This document shows, piece by piece, positions 35,470-48,659 of a DNA stretch of 64,000 nt (within the stretch, counting starts at the first letter, position 1; every line of letters starts with the position of its first letter). The translations under genes were made by a program, and so were the position numbers. This DNA comes from Brachypodium distachyon (taxonomy: Eukaryota; Streptophyta; Magnoliopsida; Poales; Poaceae): contig NC_016135.3 in assembly GCF_000005505.3 (NCBI RefSeq), forward strand, positions 26,064,758 through 26,128,757, read 5' to 3'. The notes below the pieces were generated by a model. The model was not told the origin of the DNA, did no database searches, and saw nothing but the letters and a program-made list of their open reading frames with translations.

Positions 35470-38400
35470 ATGCTGCCGTCCTCTCCCGCTCCCCGGTTCC
35501 TCCTGCTCGTAGCCGTGATCGCTTGCGCCGCGTCGGTGACCAGGTGCTCGGGTCGGCGGTTCGCGCAGCTCGACCGCCTCCGCGAGCTCCACCAGAGGGA
35601 GCGCCGGCCTCCCGCCGAGCAGGTGTACGCCGCGGAAGGGCTCCTCGCGCGCCTCCTCCCCTCCCACTCCACCAGCTTCGAATTCCGGGTCATCTCCACG
35701 GTACGCGCGCTTCGTTCCTATGGAATGTTTAGGGTTTTAGCGTTTGCTGGAAGCGGCGACGCGTAAGGAGAGTAGCCGAGGGATTGAGTGTAGTGAAATT
35801 AGGTAGGTTCCGAATGCAATTGGACGAAGCGTGTTGCCTGATCATCGATTTATTTGATCGTAGTGAGCAAATTCGATTGGTTCAGAATCCAATTCACGAA
35901 GCGTGTCGCCTGATCATGTAGTATTTGATCGGAGTGATTAGCTGTTTTTTTTTTGGAATTGAGACGCTGTGTGTATGAACATGTGACAGCTGAGCCTGAG
36001 GTTATAGGCTATATATATGATCACTAGAAACGCTAAATGCCTAAATCCATTGTAGGCTGCTAAGTTTTGCAATTGGTATGCAGTGATCTCTAGTTTTTCG
36101 AATAGAAACTGCAGGCAATGCGACCATATATACCCTTTTCGCCTTGACCTGGTGGATTTCTAGCTAAGTTCATAATAGCTCCATTTGAAGAAGAAAAAAC
36201 TCTTGTATCTGTCAACGAGTCACAATACTTTCCTCTGCACTAACAGGAACAATGTGGCGGAAAGGCATGTTTCATCATTAACAACCATCCATTGTTTGAT
36301 GGAGAAGGAACTCCCGAAATACTGTATGTTTCCTCATTTTGCTCTAGCATTCATTGTGAACTACTCCCTCCGTCCCATGACTTTCTATTACATGTATCTA
36401 GACGTATTTTAGTATATAGATACATTCATATTTAGACAAATTTGAGTCACTTAATATGGGACGGAGGGAGTAGGTGTTTTTTTTTGTAGCTGTAGAATGT
36501 TAACTGTAGCCTCATGCTACTGTTTTTTGTGTAACATTATTCATGTTTCAGCATTACTTGTATTTTGTATCTTCGCCAATATTTCATGTAGGTGAGCCAC
36601 TGGTCTATATTTGTACTATGTACTATCTGCAAGAAAACGAATTTGACAAACCATGTTTTCATCCCTAAACGTAATAATTGATATGACACACTAGTATTTT
36701 CATGTGTTTTGTTATCAGCACTGTTCTTATTTTGAGTGGTGTCCAACGTCATGTAATTATGTTGCTTACGTATATTTTAGCACACAGCAGGTCCTGCTAG
36801 AATAGTCTACCACTACCATTTCTACATGCTACCATCAGTACATTACTGAGCTGCTTAGGTTCATTGTATGGTGTATCATTCTTCTATACTACTTAAGGAT
36901 TACTTAGACATGCTAGTGTTATACAGCATTCCTCTTTGGTCTTTAACTCCTTATTAGTTACGCCCTCTAGTTTCTGTGTAGTGAAGTCAGACAGAAACCA
37001 TAACATTTGTTCTTGTGTTTTGGTCAGCATACTTGGAGTAAGTGGGGTAGAAATTTCTGCTGGCCTTCATTGGTATTTGAAGCATTATTGTGCAGCACAT
37101 ATATCATGGGCTAAAACTGGTGGTGCACAATTATCATCTGTTCCACATCCTGGGTCACTACCTCATGTTCCTGCTGGTGGCATTTTGATCCGGAGACCTG
37201 TCGACTGGAGCTACTACCAGAATGCAGTTACGTCCAGTTGTAAGTCGATTGTTTTCTTTGTGTGCAGTTTTGATACTTCTCGTTCCCTATCCACCGAGTA
37301 TGTTTTCTTGTCGCAAGCATCAGATCACCTGTGGAATACATAAGCAGTGTAGCATAAGGAGACATATGATGTTCTATGCTGTTAGTATCCCGTACTTTGA
37401 TGAAGACATGATGGATATGCTCAAGTAGTCAACTTCTTCATATGTGGTGTGTTACTTTCCCTTCTGTATTGCATTCCATGGAAGCTTTCAGGTTCTTCAT
37501 GATAAGATTCGGTCAGAAATAGTCATGTCATTCCTTTTCCCAAAAACACGTCATATCTTTTGTCTATTGGTGTACTACTATACCCGTGTTTTCTCAAGTA
37601 CTTCAAATCGCCTCTTCTCTTTTTGACATTTGAGTTATTGTTATTACTGTAGTGTCTGGTCTCATTTTGGGTTGCTCACATGGTGCTGAGCTTTTGGTTG
37701 TTTGATCCAGTATTGATGATATGTATTTTTCTCATGCTTAAAACCAAATTTCTTGTTATTCCTTTTATACTGGTAATAATGTGTTTAAAGTTTATTTTTC
37801 TTGCTTTTAAGATTCATTTGCTTGGTGGGATTGGGAGCGCTGGGAGAACGAGATTGACTGGATGGCTCTTCAAGGAATCAATTTGCCTCTAGCTTTCACT
37901 GGGCAAGAGGCTATATGGCAGAAGGTTTTTCAGGTTTGTGGAAAGAATAGGCCAGAATGTCTGTTGAAATTGGTAAATGCTAGCATGAAAACTAATCAAG
38001 ACTTAAAGTAGTAAAGCAATTCAGATAAGCAAGCAGGGACACACGTCATCACATTTCCAGGTGTGATGCCATTAGGGATGTCAACGGACGCCGCCAAGCC
38101 CGTTTAATCAACTTCCCGCACAGTTTTTAGTTTTACCTTTTTCTCTTTCCGCTGTCAAAGGCTGCATGGGCAGGGCTAAATGGGCTCAAACGGGCGCCCG
38201 TTTACATCCCTATATGCCATCTTTGTAATGTTGGCATCTGAGTATGATAGGATAATTTGGGTCAGTTTCATGATTATGTCCTTTTGCAAAGTGCGGAGAA
38301 GTGTCTGGATCGCTGATAGAATATGTTGTGCATCCTTAGTTCTGCATGTTTGTACGCTTGTAATTTACATCTCATCCCTCCAATGCTTGCAGAGGTACAA

Positions 38401-41400
38401 CATTAGCAAATCTAATTTGGATGATTTCTTTGGCGGGCCAGCCTTTCTTGCATGGTCCCGGATGGCCAACATGCATGGGTAAGTTTAGTGGTTCTTTGGT
38501 ATTACAATTATTCCCTCTCATTGAATTTATTTAATGTCTCAGTATAAACAAATTTGATAAGATTTTTTTTTGCATTATAAACAAGACATGCTGCTTGTTT
38601 TCAAATTCTTTTTGTCTTCAGTTTAACTCCAATCCCAAGTATTTTGAAGCAAGCTATGAATTTTGCTGTTTTTAACTGCCAATAAGACATCGGTTCAGTA
38701 CTCGCTAGAAATGGATACTTGATGGTTTATTTAATTTGTCTTGTATGCAGTATTTTCTTGAACTTCTTTTTGAAACTATGTCACATATACACTTTTAAGT
38801 CAGTGTGGGTAGTCGGTGCCTCAGTGGAGACAATATAGTTAGTAGGATGTATTTCTGAAGCCCATTTTTATAGGAGTAGAAATCTTAAATCTAGTCAAGA
38901 CAGGGAATTATGTTCCAGATGGTGGATGATTTGCTATCAGTTAATCTTCTAAGCAACTGTATCTTGAAGGAACACATAATAAATACATAATGGTAATGAT
39001 TTATCAGATGGGGTGGGCCTCTCCCTCAGACTTGGCTTGATGACCAATTAACTCTTCAGAAGAAAATCCTTTCTAGGATGTATGCCTTTGGCATGTCCCC
39101 AGGTGATCTTATACTATGATTTTACTATTTCTGAGTTTTTTCAATTTTTCATTTGCAATATCTTAGTCTATCCTCCTCCCTTGCAGTTCTTCCAGCCTTT
39201 TCTGGCAGCATCCCTGCTGCACTGAAGTCAAAATTTCCCTCAGCTAAAGTCACCCACCTTGGAAACTGGTAACAATGATATCCCATAGAAAACTTGCTGG
39301 GCAAAATTTTGCTGTGACAAAACAATAACATATTAAAGGATGTCTGCATTTCTGGATTCACTCATTACATGTTACTGCTGAATTCCTAGCAATTTATACA
39401 TTCCCATGAGCCCCACCATCGTTGTCTTTCAATGATATTGCACAATGTACCCTATACCCTCTACTGGATTGTCTGAATATCTTGCACATTTGAGCAATTT
39501 GGATTTTTAGGCTGTTGAATGAACCAATCTTTGATGGGATTATTGGACACATTGTAGTTCTTGATGTGACCAATGATTGGGCACTAAAGATTCATAACAA
39601 GCTTCCGTTCTTGCGTTCTGATGTATTGCTCATTTCACCTTGGGTGCTTCTTTATGTTTATATTGTTCGAAAGTAATATTTGTTAACACAGCTGAACTAA
39701 TATTCTTTTTTGCAAATCAGCTAATGTGAAGTAATTCATCAAATGTTCCACACATTTTTCTCAGTCATAGCTATGTGTACTTATTTTTGTTCGTTCTGTG
39801 GTACTAAGGTTTACAGTTGACAGCAACCCACGGTGGTGTTGCACATATCTTCTAGATGCATCTGATCCCTTATTTGTAGAAATTGGGAAGTTATTCATAG
39901 AAGAACAAATCAGAGGTAAGATATGTTGTTTTCTTAAAACTGAACTCCAGTCTTCTAAGTTGTAATATTTAAATGTCAGGCCTAAAGTCACATGTTTGTT
40001 CTCAGATAAGTATCTTGACTGGAAAAGTTCACAGTGGATAAATCTAAGTGCTGTGACTTTTTCCCCAGCGGTATTATTTCTAAGTTGTTTAAGAGCACTA
40101 TCAGGTCATCCATGTTAAGTCACAGTTGTCAATTTCTCAAATTTGTCATGGAAGTTGAGAAGACCAATCGTGGTCCCTTTTACCTGATACTCAACCAATA
40201 GGCCAACATTGTGGTAATGTAGTTAGCCCCTCTGCGAGTTATTTTTGTATGTCATATGACTCATATCCAGAACAGAAGGACAACAAAAAGTCTGCCCCAT
40301 AATGTGTTAGGCAGTGAGGACATGCTGCCAATTGGTGTAGCAATTTGCTTTTGTGCTGAATACTATGTAGCTTTCACTGAGTCCATGTATAATATGTGTT
40401 GCCATGTCAACACTTCCAAATCTTCAACTACTTTTGTGCTTCCTGGCATACTCGTTGATGGAAATTGCTGTTTTAAATTGGTTTTTGTGGAGGTGCATTA
40501 TTTAATAAATTGTGATTTAGAGGATACAAGAGGGCATAACTAGCCAAGTAGGTCAAGGCACACTTGTTTTGGAGGGGGTTTAGAAACTTGGGAAAAAATA
40601 TTGTGAGTAATTCTTTCTTGTTTCTTTGGCCTTTCTCAGTTGAACCGAGCTGTTGTCCTGCAACCGTTTCTAGTTCTAAATCCTGATAAAATCTGGTAAT
40701 ACACTTGAAGGAAAAAAACACAGGGCCGATATATGTTTTTCTTTTGTGAGAGCGGCTAATTTGTATACACACTTTATCAGAACAAAAATGCAATCCTTAA
40801 GACATATGATGAGTTTTTTTGTTCTTTGCACAGAATATGGTAGGACAAGTCATGTATACAACTGGTATGATTTTTTAGTATTCAAATAATTAGAAATTCT
40901 TCTCTGATGAACCCATTGCCTCATTTGGTGATATCTTCTGTTCATCTAGTGATACTTTTGATGAGAACACCCCTCCATTGAGTGATCCAAACTATATATC
41001 TTCTTTGGGTGCTGCAACGTTCAGGGGAATGCAAAGTGGTGACGATGATGCTATTTGGTTAATGCAGGTAAATTTCTCAAAGCGTTGAAATTTCGTTGAT
41101 ACTTGCCATGGGTTGGAAAATGTAGTTTCTAGGATTGTAGGTTAGGATGTCTTGCTTGATGTACTTTCTTTTTCCTTTTCCTTTTGGGCCCCTCTTCAGA
41201 TTCATAGTTCTCTTTCCAGATGTCATTTTGCTTTTCTTGCTGTATGAAAACACACTTGAATAGTTGGATATGCAACTCACTGACTTTTATTGTACTTCAC
41301 AGGGATGGTTGTTTACTTACGATCCTTTCTGGGAACCCCCACAAATGAAGGTGCAATCTTTTGATAGTTTTATAATATGTTGAGTGTTAGTTTTGTTTAC

Positions 41401-44400
41401 CCTTTTTTTGTTTACCCTTTATTCATTGTGGTTTTTATCCAAAATATTATGGGACTGTGTCATGGTATGAAACCTGTATTTCTAATGGCATACATATTTT
41501 ACATTGTGATTTGTGTAAGTACAACAGTCCCTCTGGGAAGTTGGGACTTGGGATGTCATATACTCATATATCTAAAATGAATGCTGCAGTGATGTGAAGT
41601 GATCCTTTTTATTTTGTACTGCACAAACCTTTCGAATTCCAAATTAACATACACTATAATTGCTAAACCGACAGTAATGATGGGTAATTTGTGGTGTTAT
41701 CTGTAACGTTGCTGTCTTGATACTGTTCAGCTTATGCTATTAAAAAGTCTGTGACTGCAGTTATACATTACTGCTGTTGGTAGAAAAAGGTGTTGGTTAG
41801 ACTTAAGAATTATAAGTTAGAAGCAGAACTGGTATTCTCTAAATCCCCAACTCGCGACAACTGTTGCGGTCTTGCGGAGAGCACAGGCGCTGTATTGCTA
41901 ATCATGAGCCCAATCCTTATTTGTGAAGTCTTGGGAAGAAAAGGCAGCTATTGGCTATTACATCACCAAGTTGTCATTTTTTCTATTGAGAGTACACACC
42001 AGCTTCTAAGTTATGAGAGATCTCCTTTTATTTAACATCTAACTATGTGGTGGGGTGACTACTGGCTAGGCACTATTGCATTCTGTTCCAGTTGGCCGGA
42101 TGATTGTTCTCGACCTATATGCTGAAGTGAAGCCAGTATGGATAAATTCTGACCAGTTCTATGGTGTTCCCTACATCTGGCAAGTCCTCTTTTTAATTCC
42201 TGTCAACACACCATCTATTTAGTTAAAACAGCATATCTTTTCCTTTCCTTAAAAGGCCCCGCAATGTGCTTTTTCAGGTGCATGCTTCATAATTTTGCTG
42301 CAGATTTTGAAATGTATGGTGTTTTGGATGCTGTTGCTTCTGGGCCTATTGATGCTCGACTAAGTGAAAATTCCACAATGGTATGGACTGTTAGCTTAAT
42401 CAGTAGCTGGTACTGAACTAGCAAATATTCTATATGCTGATCTTTACTCCGAACAACTTTTGATTTAGGTTGGAGTTGGCATGTCTATGGAAGGTATCGA
42501 GCAAAATCCTATTGTTTATGACCTTATGTCAGAAATGGTTTTTCATCACAGACAAGTGGATCTTCAGGTGAACTTTTGTAACATGGCAGTTACTATGTAA
42601 TACATCATTTGATGTTGACATATAGATTTTGAATCCCAAATTCTTTTGTACACTTTCAGTAGTTTGTCATGTACGTACTTTGCAGCAAATGTGTTGAGCA
42701 CTTATCTCATTTATGTCGTTACTTTGCTATTCCCTCGGATCCTAAATTATTGTCGAAATATTACATGTATCTAGACGTTTTAAAAAAAATAGATACATCC
42801 ATATTTGGGCAAATTTGAGTCAAGAATTTAGGATCAGAGGGAGTACCTAGCTAATGGATGCAACCAATTTTTAGCTTGACCAGATTCTCTCTATTCCAGG
42901 TATGGGTTGAGACATATCCAACAAGAAGGTATGGTAAATCAATTGTGGAGTTGCAAGATGCTTGGCGAATTTTGCACCAAACTCTGTATAATTGTACAGA
43001 TGGTAAAAATGTAAGTTGTGATATTATATGTGTAGTGGGTAGCCACTGGTGCGCAGTCGCTGCACCCGTTTTCATCCAATGTTAGACAAGCATATTCTAG
43101 GTACAGAAGATCATGTGAAGTAACAAACCTAACCTTCGTATGAACATGGCTGCTGGATCATTTTTCTCCTTTGTACCATTTCATCTTGCTGTATTAAAAG
43201 GTCGCTACATAATACTGTTATGTACTATACACCTGTCTCACCATTTTTCATGAATGTCGCCAATACTAGTAAAACACCAATTTACTTCTGTGATTTGAAC
43301 TGTTCTCAACTGTTACTCTGCTCATAGTTTTTTATTATGGTAACAGGACAAAAACCGGGATGTGATAGTAGCATTCCCAGATGTTGAACCTTTTGTTATT
43401 CAAACACCAGGATTGCATACGAGCGCTAGCAAAATGTTTTCTACAATGTCAGCAAAGAGTTACTTAGTGAAGGATGAATCCAATGATGCATATGAACAAC
43501 CACATCTATGGTATGATACCAATGTCGTTATACGTGCCCTACAGCTCTTTCTTCAATACGGAGATGAAGTATCTGACAGCAGCACCTTCAGGTGAGAGCA
43601 CAGCTGCTCCTATTGCTTAAAATTAGTTGTTCTTTTGGTTCATCTCTCTTAATATTAGGAAACTATAGCTGCTGTATGTCTTCCTGTTTTGTGCTTTCAT
43701 CGATCAGCCTCAATATGTTCAGATTTCTAGTGGCTCTAGTTTGATTTGGTTCATCCTTATAAGAGCGCAAGAGAAATATGTCCATTGCAAACTCAGAAAG
43801 TAACTTTATCTTCAATGGACGTTAAGAACCTCTGGAACCGGCATTATTAGTTATTATATTTTCTTTTGGTATTCCACAACTCTTCGAGGGTGTAGAAGTT
43901 CAATCTTTATGCCCTGAATCATTCCACTCTGGTCTTTGAAAATGTTGAGCCTTATACATGTTTTGAACATTAAGTCGTGTTGTATGCCAAGTTAATTCAA
44001 TCTTACTGACCATAACAGGTATGACCTTGTGGATTTAACTCGTCAAGCTCTGGCTAAATATGCCAACCAGATCTTTGCAAAGATCATTCAAAGTTATAAA
44101 TCAAACAACATGAACCAAGTGACTACCCTGTCTGAGTGCTTCCTCGACCTTGTTAATGACCTTGACATGCTGCTAGCCTCTCATGAGGGATTTCTGCTTG
44201 GCCCTTGGTTGGAAAGTGCCAAGGGCCTTGCACGAGACCAAGAACAAGAAATACAGGTAATGCCTTCTTTTTTGGGTTAATTGGATCTATGCCATTATAA
44301 TTTCCACCGGTTGGAGATATGCCATTACAAAACCTTGACTTGGAGAAATGCCACTCTAAAGCGGTGGAATAGAGAGTGGCATAAATCCAATTAACCCTTG

Positions 44401-45152
44401 TTTTTTTAACGATGTTACCACTTCTCTTATACAAAAACGATGTAGCATATCATATGAAATCCCAATAAGTACTTAATTAGCTTGTTCATGGAAGCAGGAT
44501 GGTTTCATTTCTACCTGCCTGATGGTAATCAGGCTGAAACCAACTGCTAGTTAGACAATCCTGTTCTATACCACTACATTGTGCTGTAAACTTGTGATGC
44601 TATGCTAGCTTATGTACAAGCCTTAGCATTCCAGTAGTTCTTGTACTATTCATATCACCTGATAAGTGCTAACACACAACCGCTTTCAATTGGGTGCAGT
44701 ATGAATGGAATGCTAGAACGCAAATTACAATGTGGTTTGACAACACCGAAACAAAAGCAAGTTTGCTACGGGATTACGGTGAGGGCAACATGCCATCCAC
44801 CCACTTCTTACCATCCACTATTTCTGTGCTTTTCTTCCTAACAAGTTTTGATGCAGCAAACAAGTACTGGAGCGGCTTGCTGGGTGACTACTATGGACCA
44901 AGGGCTGCCATCTACTTCAAGTATTTAATTCTGAGCTTGGAGAAGAAGGAACCGTTTGCGCTGGAAGAATGGAGGAGGGAATGGATTAGCCTCACCAACA
45001 ACTGGCAGAGCGATAGGAAAGTCTTCGCGACCGCAGCAACTGGTGATGCTCTAAACATCGCCCGTTCTCTGTACATGAAGTACCTGCGCAATGCTGATTC
45101 ACTTCAGCTAGAAGACATGGATGGCTCCTTCGGAAAGTCCACGAGCTTATAA
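35470..45152 (+). CDS. NAGLU: Alpha-N-acetylglucosaminidase (GH89, NAGLU homologue), 19 exons
   Basis: This glycosidase removes terminal alpha-linked N-acetylglucosamine; the human enzyme degrades heparan sulfate in lysosomes, and the plant enzyme is expected in vacuole or secretory path. Exons: 35470-35700, 36247-36323, 37028-37239, 37812-37933, 38393-38478, 39008-39102, 39187-39268, 39809-39915, 40834-40864, 40950-41067, 41303-41350, 42070-42179, 42278-42380, 42469-42567, 42900-43010, 43347-43591, 44019-44256, 44700-44778 and 44857-45152. They give 2490 nt and 829 aa, all in phase. A signal peptide is present. [20 protein letters not shown] is a GH89 hallmark. By alignment with human NAGLU the catalytic glutamates are Glu353 (CDTFDEN) and Glu422 (DLYAEVKP). 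Intron 12 has a GC donor. The usual GGN after HNF is Ala-Ala-Asp (447-449). Introns 2, 14 and 17 hold MITEs. Confidence 0.94.
36364..36470. mobile_element. Stowaway MITE in NAGLU intron 2
   Basis: 107 bp flanked by TA, ends CTCCCTCCGTCCCATGA and TATGGGACGGAGGGAG. Confidence 0.88.
42180..42185 (+). promoter_or_regulatory. GC-type 5' splice site, NAGLU intron 12
   Basis: The donor is CTG|GCAAGT. It rebuilds the split codon TG+G of YIW-CMLHNF, conserved in GH89. No GT donor gives this sequence. Confidence 0.88.
42730..42843. mobile_element. Stowaway-like MITE in NAGLU intron 14
   Basis: About 114 bp between TA dinucleotides, ends TTCCCTCGGATCCTAAATT and AATTTAGGATCAGAGGGAG. Internally similar to the MITE at 36364 (shared TACATGTATCTAGACGT). 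Confidence 0.82.
44274..44398. mobile_element. Different MITE family in NAGLU intron 17
   Basis: 125 bp with ~21-bp terminal inverted repeats: GGGTTAATTGGATCTATGCC at the left and GGCATAAATCCAATTAACCC at the right. The ends differ from Stowaway. The flanks are T-rich, so the target duplication cannot be read. Confidence 0.8.
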
Positions 45153-45788
45153 GCTACTGGGGTATGAATAATGTTTGGAAGACCATCTTAGCTGTTTGAG
45201 CTTGAGAGGCCAAGGTGGAGTACGCACGCATGGATGTTTGATTCAGTGATCTTTTTCACTCTGTAATCTGACTGCATGCTTAAACATACCGTTAGTTCGT
45301 GTTTGGGTTGGCTGGGCTGTAATGTTGTGTGCCCATTCCGCTCAACCTCAGGTGTGCTCGCTGTACAATACTGGCCAACTTATATTTCTGAATGAATTTG
45401 TAGAACTTGAATTGGTGTCAGAGATGAAAACAGATAAATATCTCCCCCGATGGTCTTATAACTTCATATCTGTTAGCACGAACTTCAGTTAGTAACTTCT
45501 AGCGTGACACGGCGCCTTGCAGAACAGATCTAGGACAGCACAAACATAGACTACCATGTATCGTCACGTTAATGTTCAGAAAGTAAAGCAGAGAAGAATT
45601 GACAGCAACCTCCTTATTAATTGCACCATGTGCGTGGATTAACCAAAACACGGACCAAACTCGGGCACCACCATAAAAATACGCACGAAAAACCTTATTC
45701 CAACGACAACCATCTGTCCCCTAGGCCCCTGATTAATTAGCTAGCTACATCAAAATTGCACAAACATGTTCGCACCATAGATATGAGC
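45153..45788. other. Convergent 3' UTR region of NAGLU and PGDH
   Basis: 636 bp between two stop codons facing each other. It must contain both 3' UTRs and poly(A) sites. No other gene is seen. Confidence 0.7.
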
Positions 45789-48516
45789 CTAGAGCTTGAG
45801 GAAAACAAACTCTTCAATTGCCGGAATCTCCCCAATCTTGGTCAGTGTGGCCTTGCTAGGCTCCTCATCGACACCTATTGCCATGACAGCACGCTTGCGA
45901 GGAGCAATTCTCCCGACACTCATGAAGCTGACATTGACATTCTCCTCACCCAGGACACTTCCAACTGAACCAATCATACCAGGTTGGTCAACCTGCCTAC
46001 AAAGAATCAGGCTGCCTTCCATGCTCACATCAACCTCGAACGCTCCAACCTTCGTTAGGTGAGGGACACCATCCTTCACCTTTCCCTCTACTGTGATCTC
46101 TCCAGTCTCAGATATAGCACTGGGGAATTTGGACTCAACATTGGCAATCTGAACTTGAATGTGATCAAGAGGTGTCTCAGGCGAGCCATCCATCAGGATT
46201 CTCTCCTCACTGATGCGAATCCCCCTCTGCTTGGCAGTGAAGTCAGCATTAACAAGATTGACAAAAACATCAGAGATTGGTTCGATCACCCCCTTGGTGA
46301 TCATTGCACGGAGAAGTCTTGTGTCTAGATCATCAGGTGCCCTTGCAGATGCATACGTCACTTTCACAGACTTGATACCACCACCACCAGCCACTAGTTG
46401 CACAGCTAGGCGCCCAAGCTTTTCAGCAAGTACAACAAAAGGTGCAAGCTCTGACAGCACCTGTATGAAACACAACAACATAAGATTATATATACGATAG
46501 ATTCAAATGGCAGAAGGAATGTGTTAGAATTGGCAAGGAACAGGAGATCAATACCTCGGCAGGAACCATTGGTGCATTGACCGCAGAAGCTGCAAGCTCC
46601 CCTCTCAGAGCTCCAGTGACTGCTTCAGCTATTTCAATAGCCACTCCTTCCTAAAGAATTTGAGGCGTTTAGCAACAGGTAGCCTGGATAACAGAACCTG
46701 AATGCAAGTCATGATGACATTTCTGAACCAATGAATTATACCTGTGCTTCCACTGTGCTAGCACCAAGGTGGGGTGTCACAGTAACATTTTCGTGCAGCA
46801 CTAATTTGTCGTCTGCTGCTGGAGGCTCTTTAGTGAACACGTCAAGGGCAGCCTAGTATATACACATAGAAAATATAAGCACGACTATGGAAAAACTACT
46901 GTTCATAATTTTACCGAATTTCAAAGAGAACAAACTGTCAGAAAATGGGAAGAGGAGGCAAACAAACCTGTGCAACTATCCCTGCATCGAGAGCCCTCAC
47001 AAGTGCTTCTTCATCAATGACACCACCACGTGCAACATTTACAATCCGAACACCCTTCTTCATTTTAGCAAAGGCTTCATCATTGAGCATCTTGTTTGTC
47101 GCAGGGGTAAGGGGCATATGCAATGAGATAAAGTCAGCGGTTGTCATAGCCTCTTCCATGCTTACTAGCTCAACTCCAATTGCACGAGCACGGTCAGCGG
47201 AAGCATATGGATCATGTGCAATTACATGCATTCCTAAACCTTTAGCACGGCGTGCGACTTCTGACCCAACCTTTCCAAATCCAAGGATAGCGAGGGTTTT
47301 ACCAACAAGAGATACACCAACATACTTGTTGCGTGCCCATTTACCTATAAAATATTCAAGTCAGGAAATGGGGTAGGAAAAAACAATATTGCTAGACAAA
47401 CATAGTTACATGGACTCATAAACATAAGCAAGCAATTTCTCACAAAATGTATCCATTTGTCCCAAAGCAAAATGCATTACTAGAAGTGGTGGGAAGACAT
47501 CATGAGTTCATGACTGCTACATCGTATTACAACTGTCACAAAGTTGTCATTCAGAACACTGCACTGTGGTATTGCTGCTTCCATTTGTAAATAAATATAA
47601 ATGGTCAGCCTAATGTTTGGAAGAGAGGATGTATAATCTTGGTAGTATTGCTCATCAGCATGCACCTAGCCTGAGGTATTCTTCTAAATTATAATTTGTC
47701 AGGCGAATCAGATACGGAGTTAATTTCAGATGCACCAAAATTGACGGTTCCTAACAGAACTAAAGGGATAAATATTGGGGGCTATTTTCTCCCGGGGGCT
47801 TAACAACACAAAGTATAACAGTTGCAACAGACGAGAAATGACAGCACGTTTGCACGATACAGAGCTAGGAGCTTCGAGAGAACAGAGCAAGTAAGTTCTG
47901 CACAATTCAGATTGCACTCACCAGCCTTGAGCGAGGCATCCGCCTGCGCGATGTTCCTGGCCATGCCCGCGAGCAGCGCGATCCCGTGCTCGGCGGCGGC
48001 GACGGTGTTGGCGGTGGGCGCGTTGACGACGAGGCAGCCGTGCTCGGTGGCGGCGGCGAGGTCGACGTTGTCGATCCCGACGCCGGCGCGGCCCACGACG
48101 CGGAGCCTGCCCCCGGACGCCTCGAACACGTCGCGGCCCACCTTGGTACCCGACCGCACGATGAGCGCGTCGCAGAGCGAGATCTTGGCCCGGAGCTCCT
48201 CGGGGGAGAGCCCGTAGGAGCAGTCGACGTTGGCGAACTCCCGCAGCAGCGCCAGCCCCGCCGCGCCCAGCTTCTCGGCCACGAGCACCGTCGGCTTCCC
48301 CTCCACGGCCCCGGAGGCCGAGGAAGGCGGGGACGCGGTCGCGGCGGGGGGCGCGGTGGCGGCGGAGGCCCGGATGCTGCGCGCGCCGGGGGCGGCGCGG
48401 GCGCGGACGGGGAGGCGGAGCGAGGAGGCGGCGCGGTGGTGCGAGGCGGGGAGGAGGACGTTGCGGTGCGTGGTGGTGCCCGCGGCGGCGGCGGTGGTCG
48501 GGGACGGCGCCGCCAT
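45789..48516 (-). CDS. PGDH: D-3-phosphoglycerate dehydrogenase, plastid (PGDH), 5 exons
   Basis: This enzyme catalyses the first step of the phosphorylated serine pathway: 3-phosphoglycerate plus NAD to 3-phosphohydroxypyruvate, in plastids. Exons on the minus strand: 48516-47922, 47344-46968, 46852-46742, 46650-46555 and 46460-45789; 1851 nt, 616 aa. Residues 1 to ~60 are an Ala/Arg/Ser-rich transit peptide. The substrate/NAD domains include [13 protein letters not shown], the dinucleotide-binding loop [12 protein letters not shown] (~220) and the active-site Arg in [13 protein letters not shown]. Catalytic Glu and His follow in FTKEPP and TPHLGAST. An allosteric substrate-binding domain and a C-terminal ACT domain ([20 protein letters not shown]) complete it. 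The five-exon, full-length form looks intact. Confidence 0.96.
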
Positions 48517-48651
48517 GGCTGGGTGGAGTGGAATCTAGAACGGGTTCCTTGGGACCGAGGGCTTTGTTTGGGGTTTTGGCAGAGGAGAAGGCGGAGCTTG
48601 TTGTTGTTGTTCTGCGGTGGGTGTTCGGGGCTTTTGTGTTTGCTTGCGTTC

Positions 48652-48658
48652 TTTATAC
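48652..48658 (-). promoter_or_regulatory. TATA box of PGDH
   Basis: TATAAAG on the minus strand, about 140 bp upstream of the ATG at 48516. Confidence 0.6.
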
Positions 48659-48659
48659 T

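Noticed and set aside
39490..39650. Possible extra NAGLU exon between exons 7 and 8
   Set aside because: Exons 7 and 8 already join in phase through a split Trp codon and match the family without added sequence.
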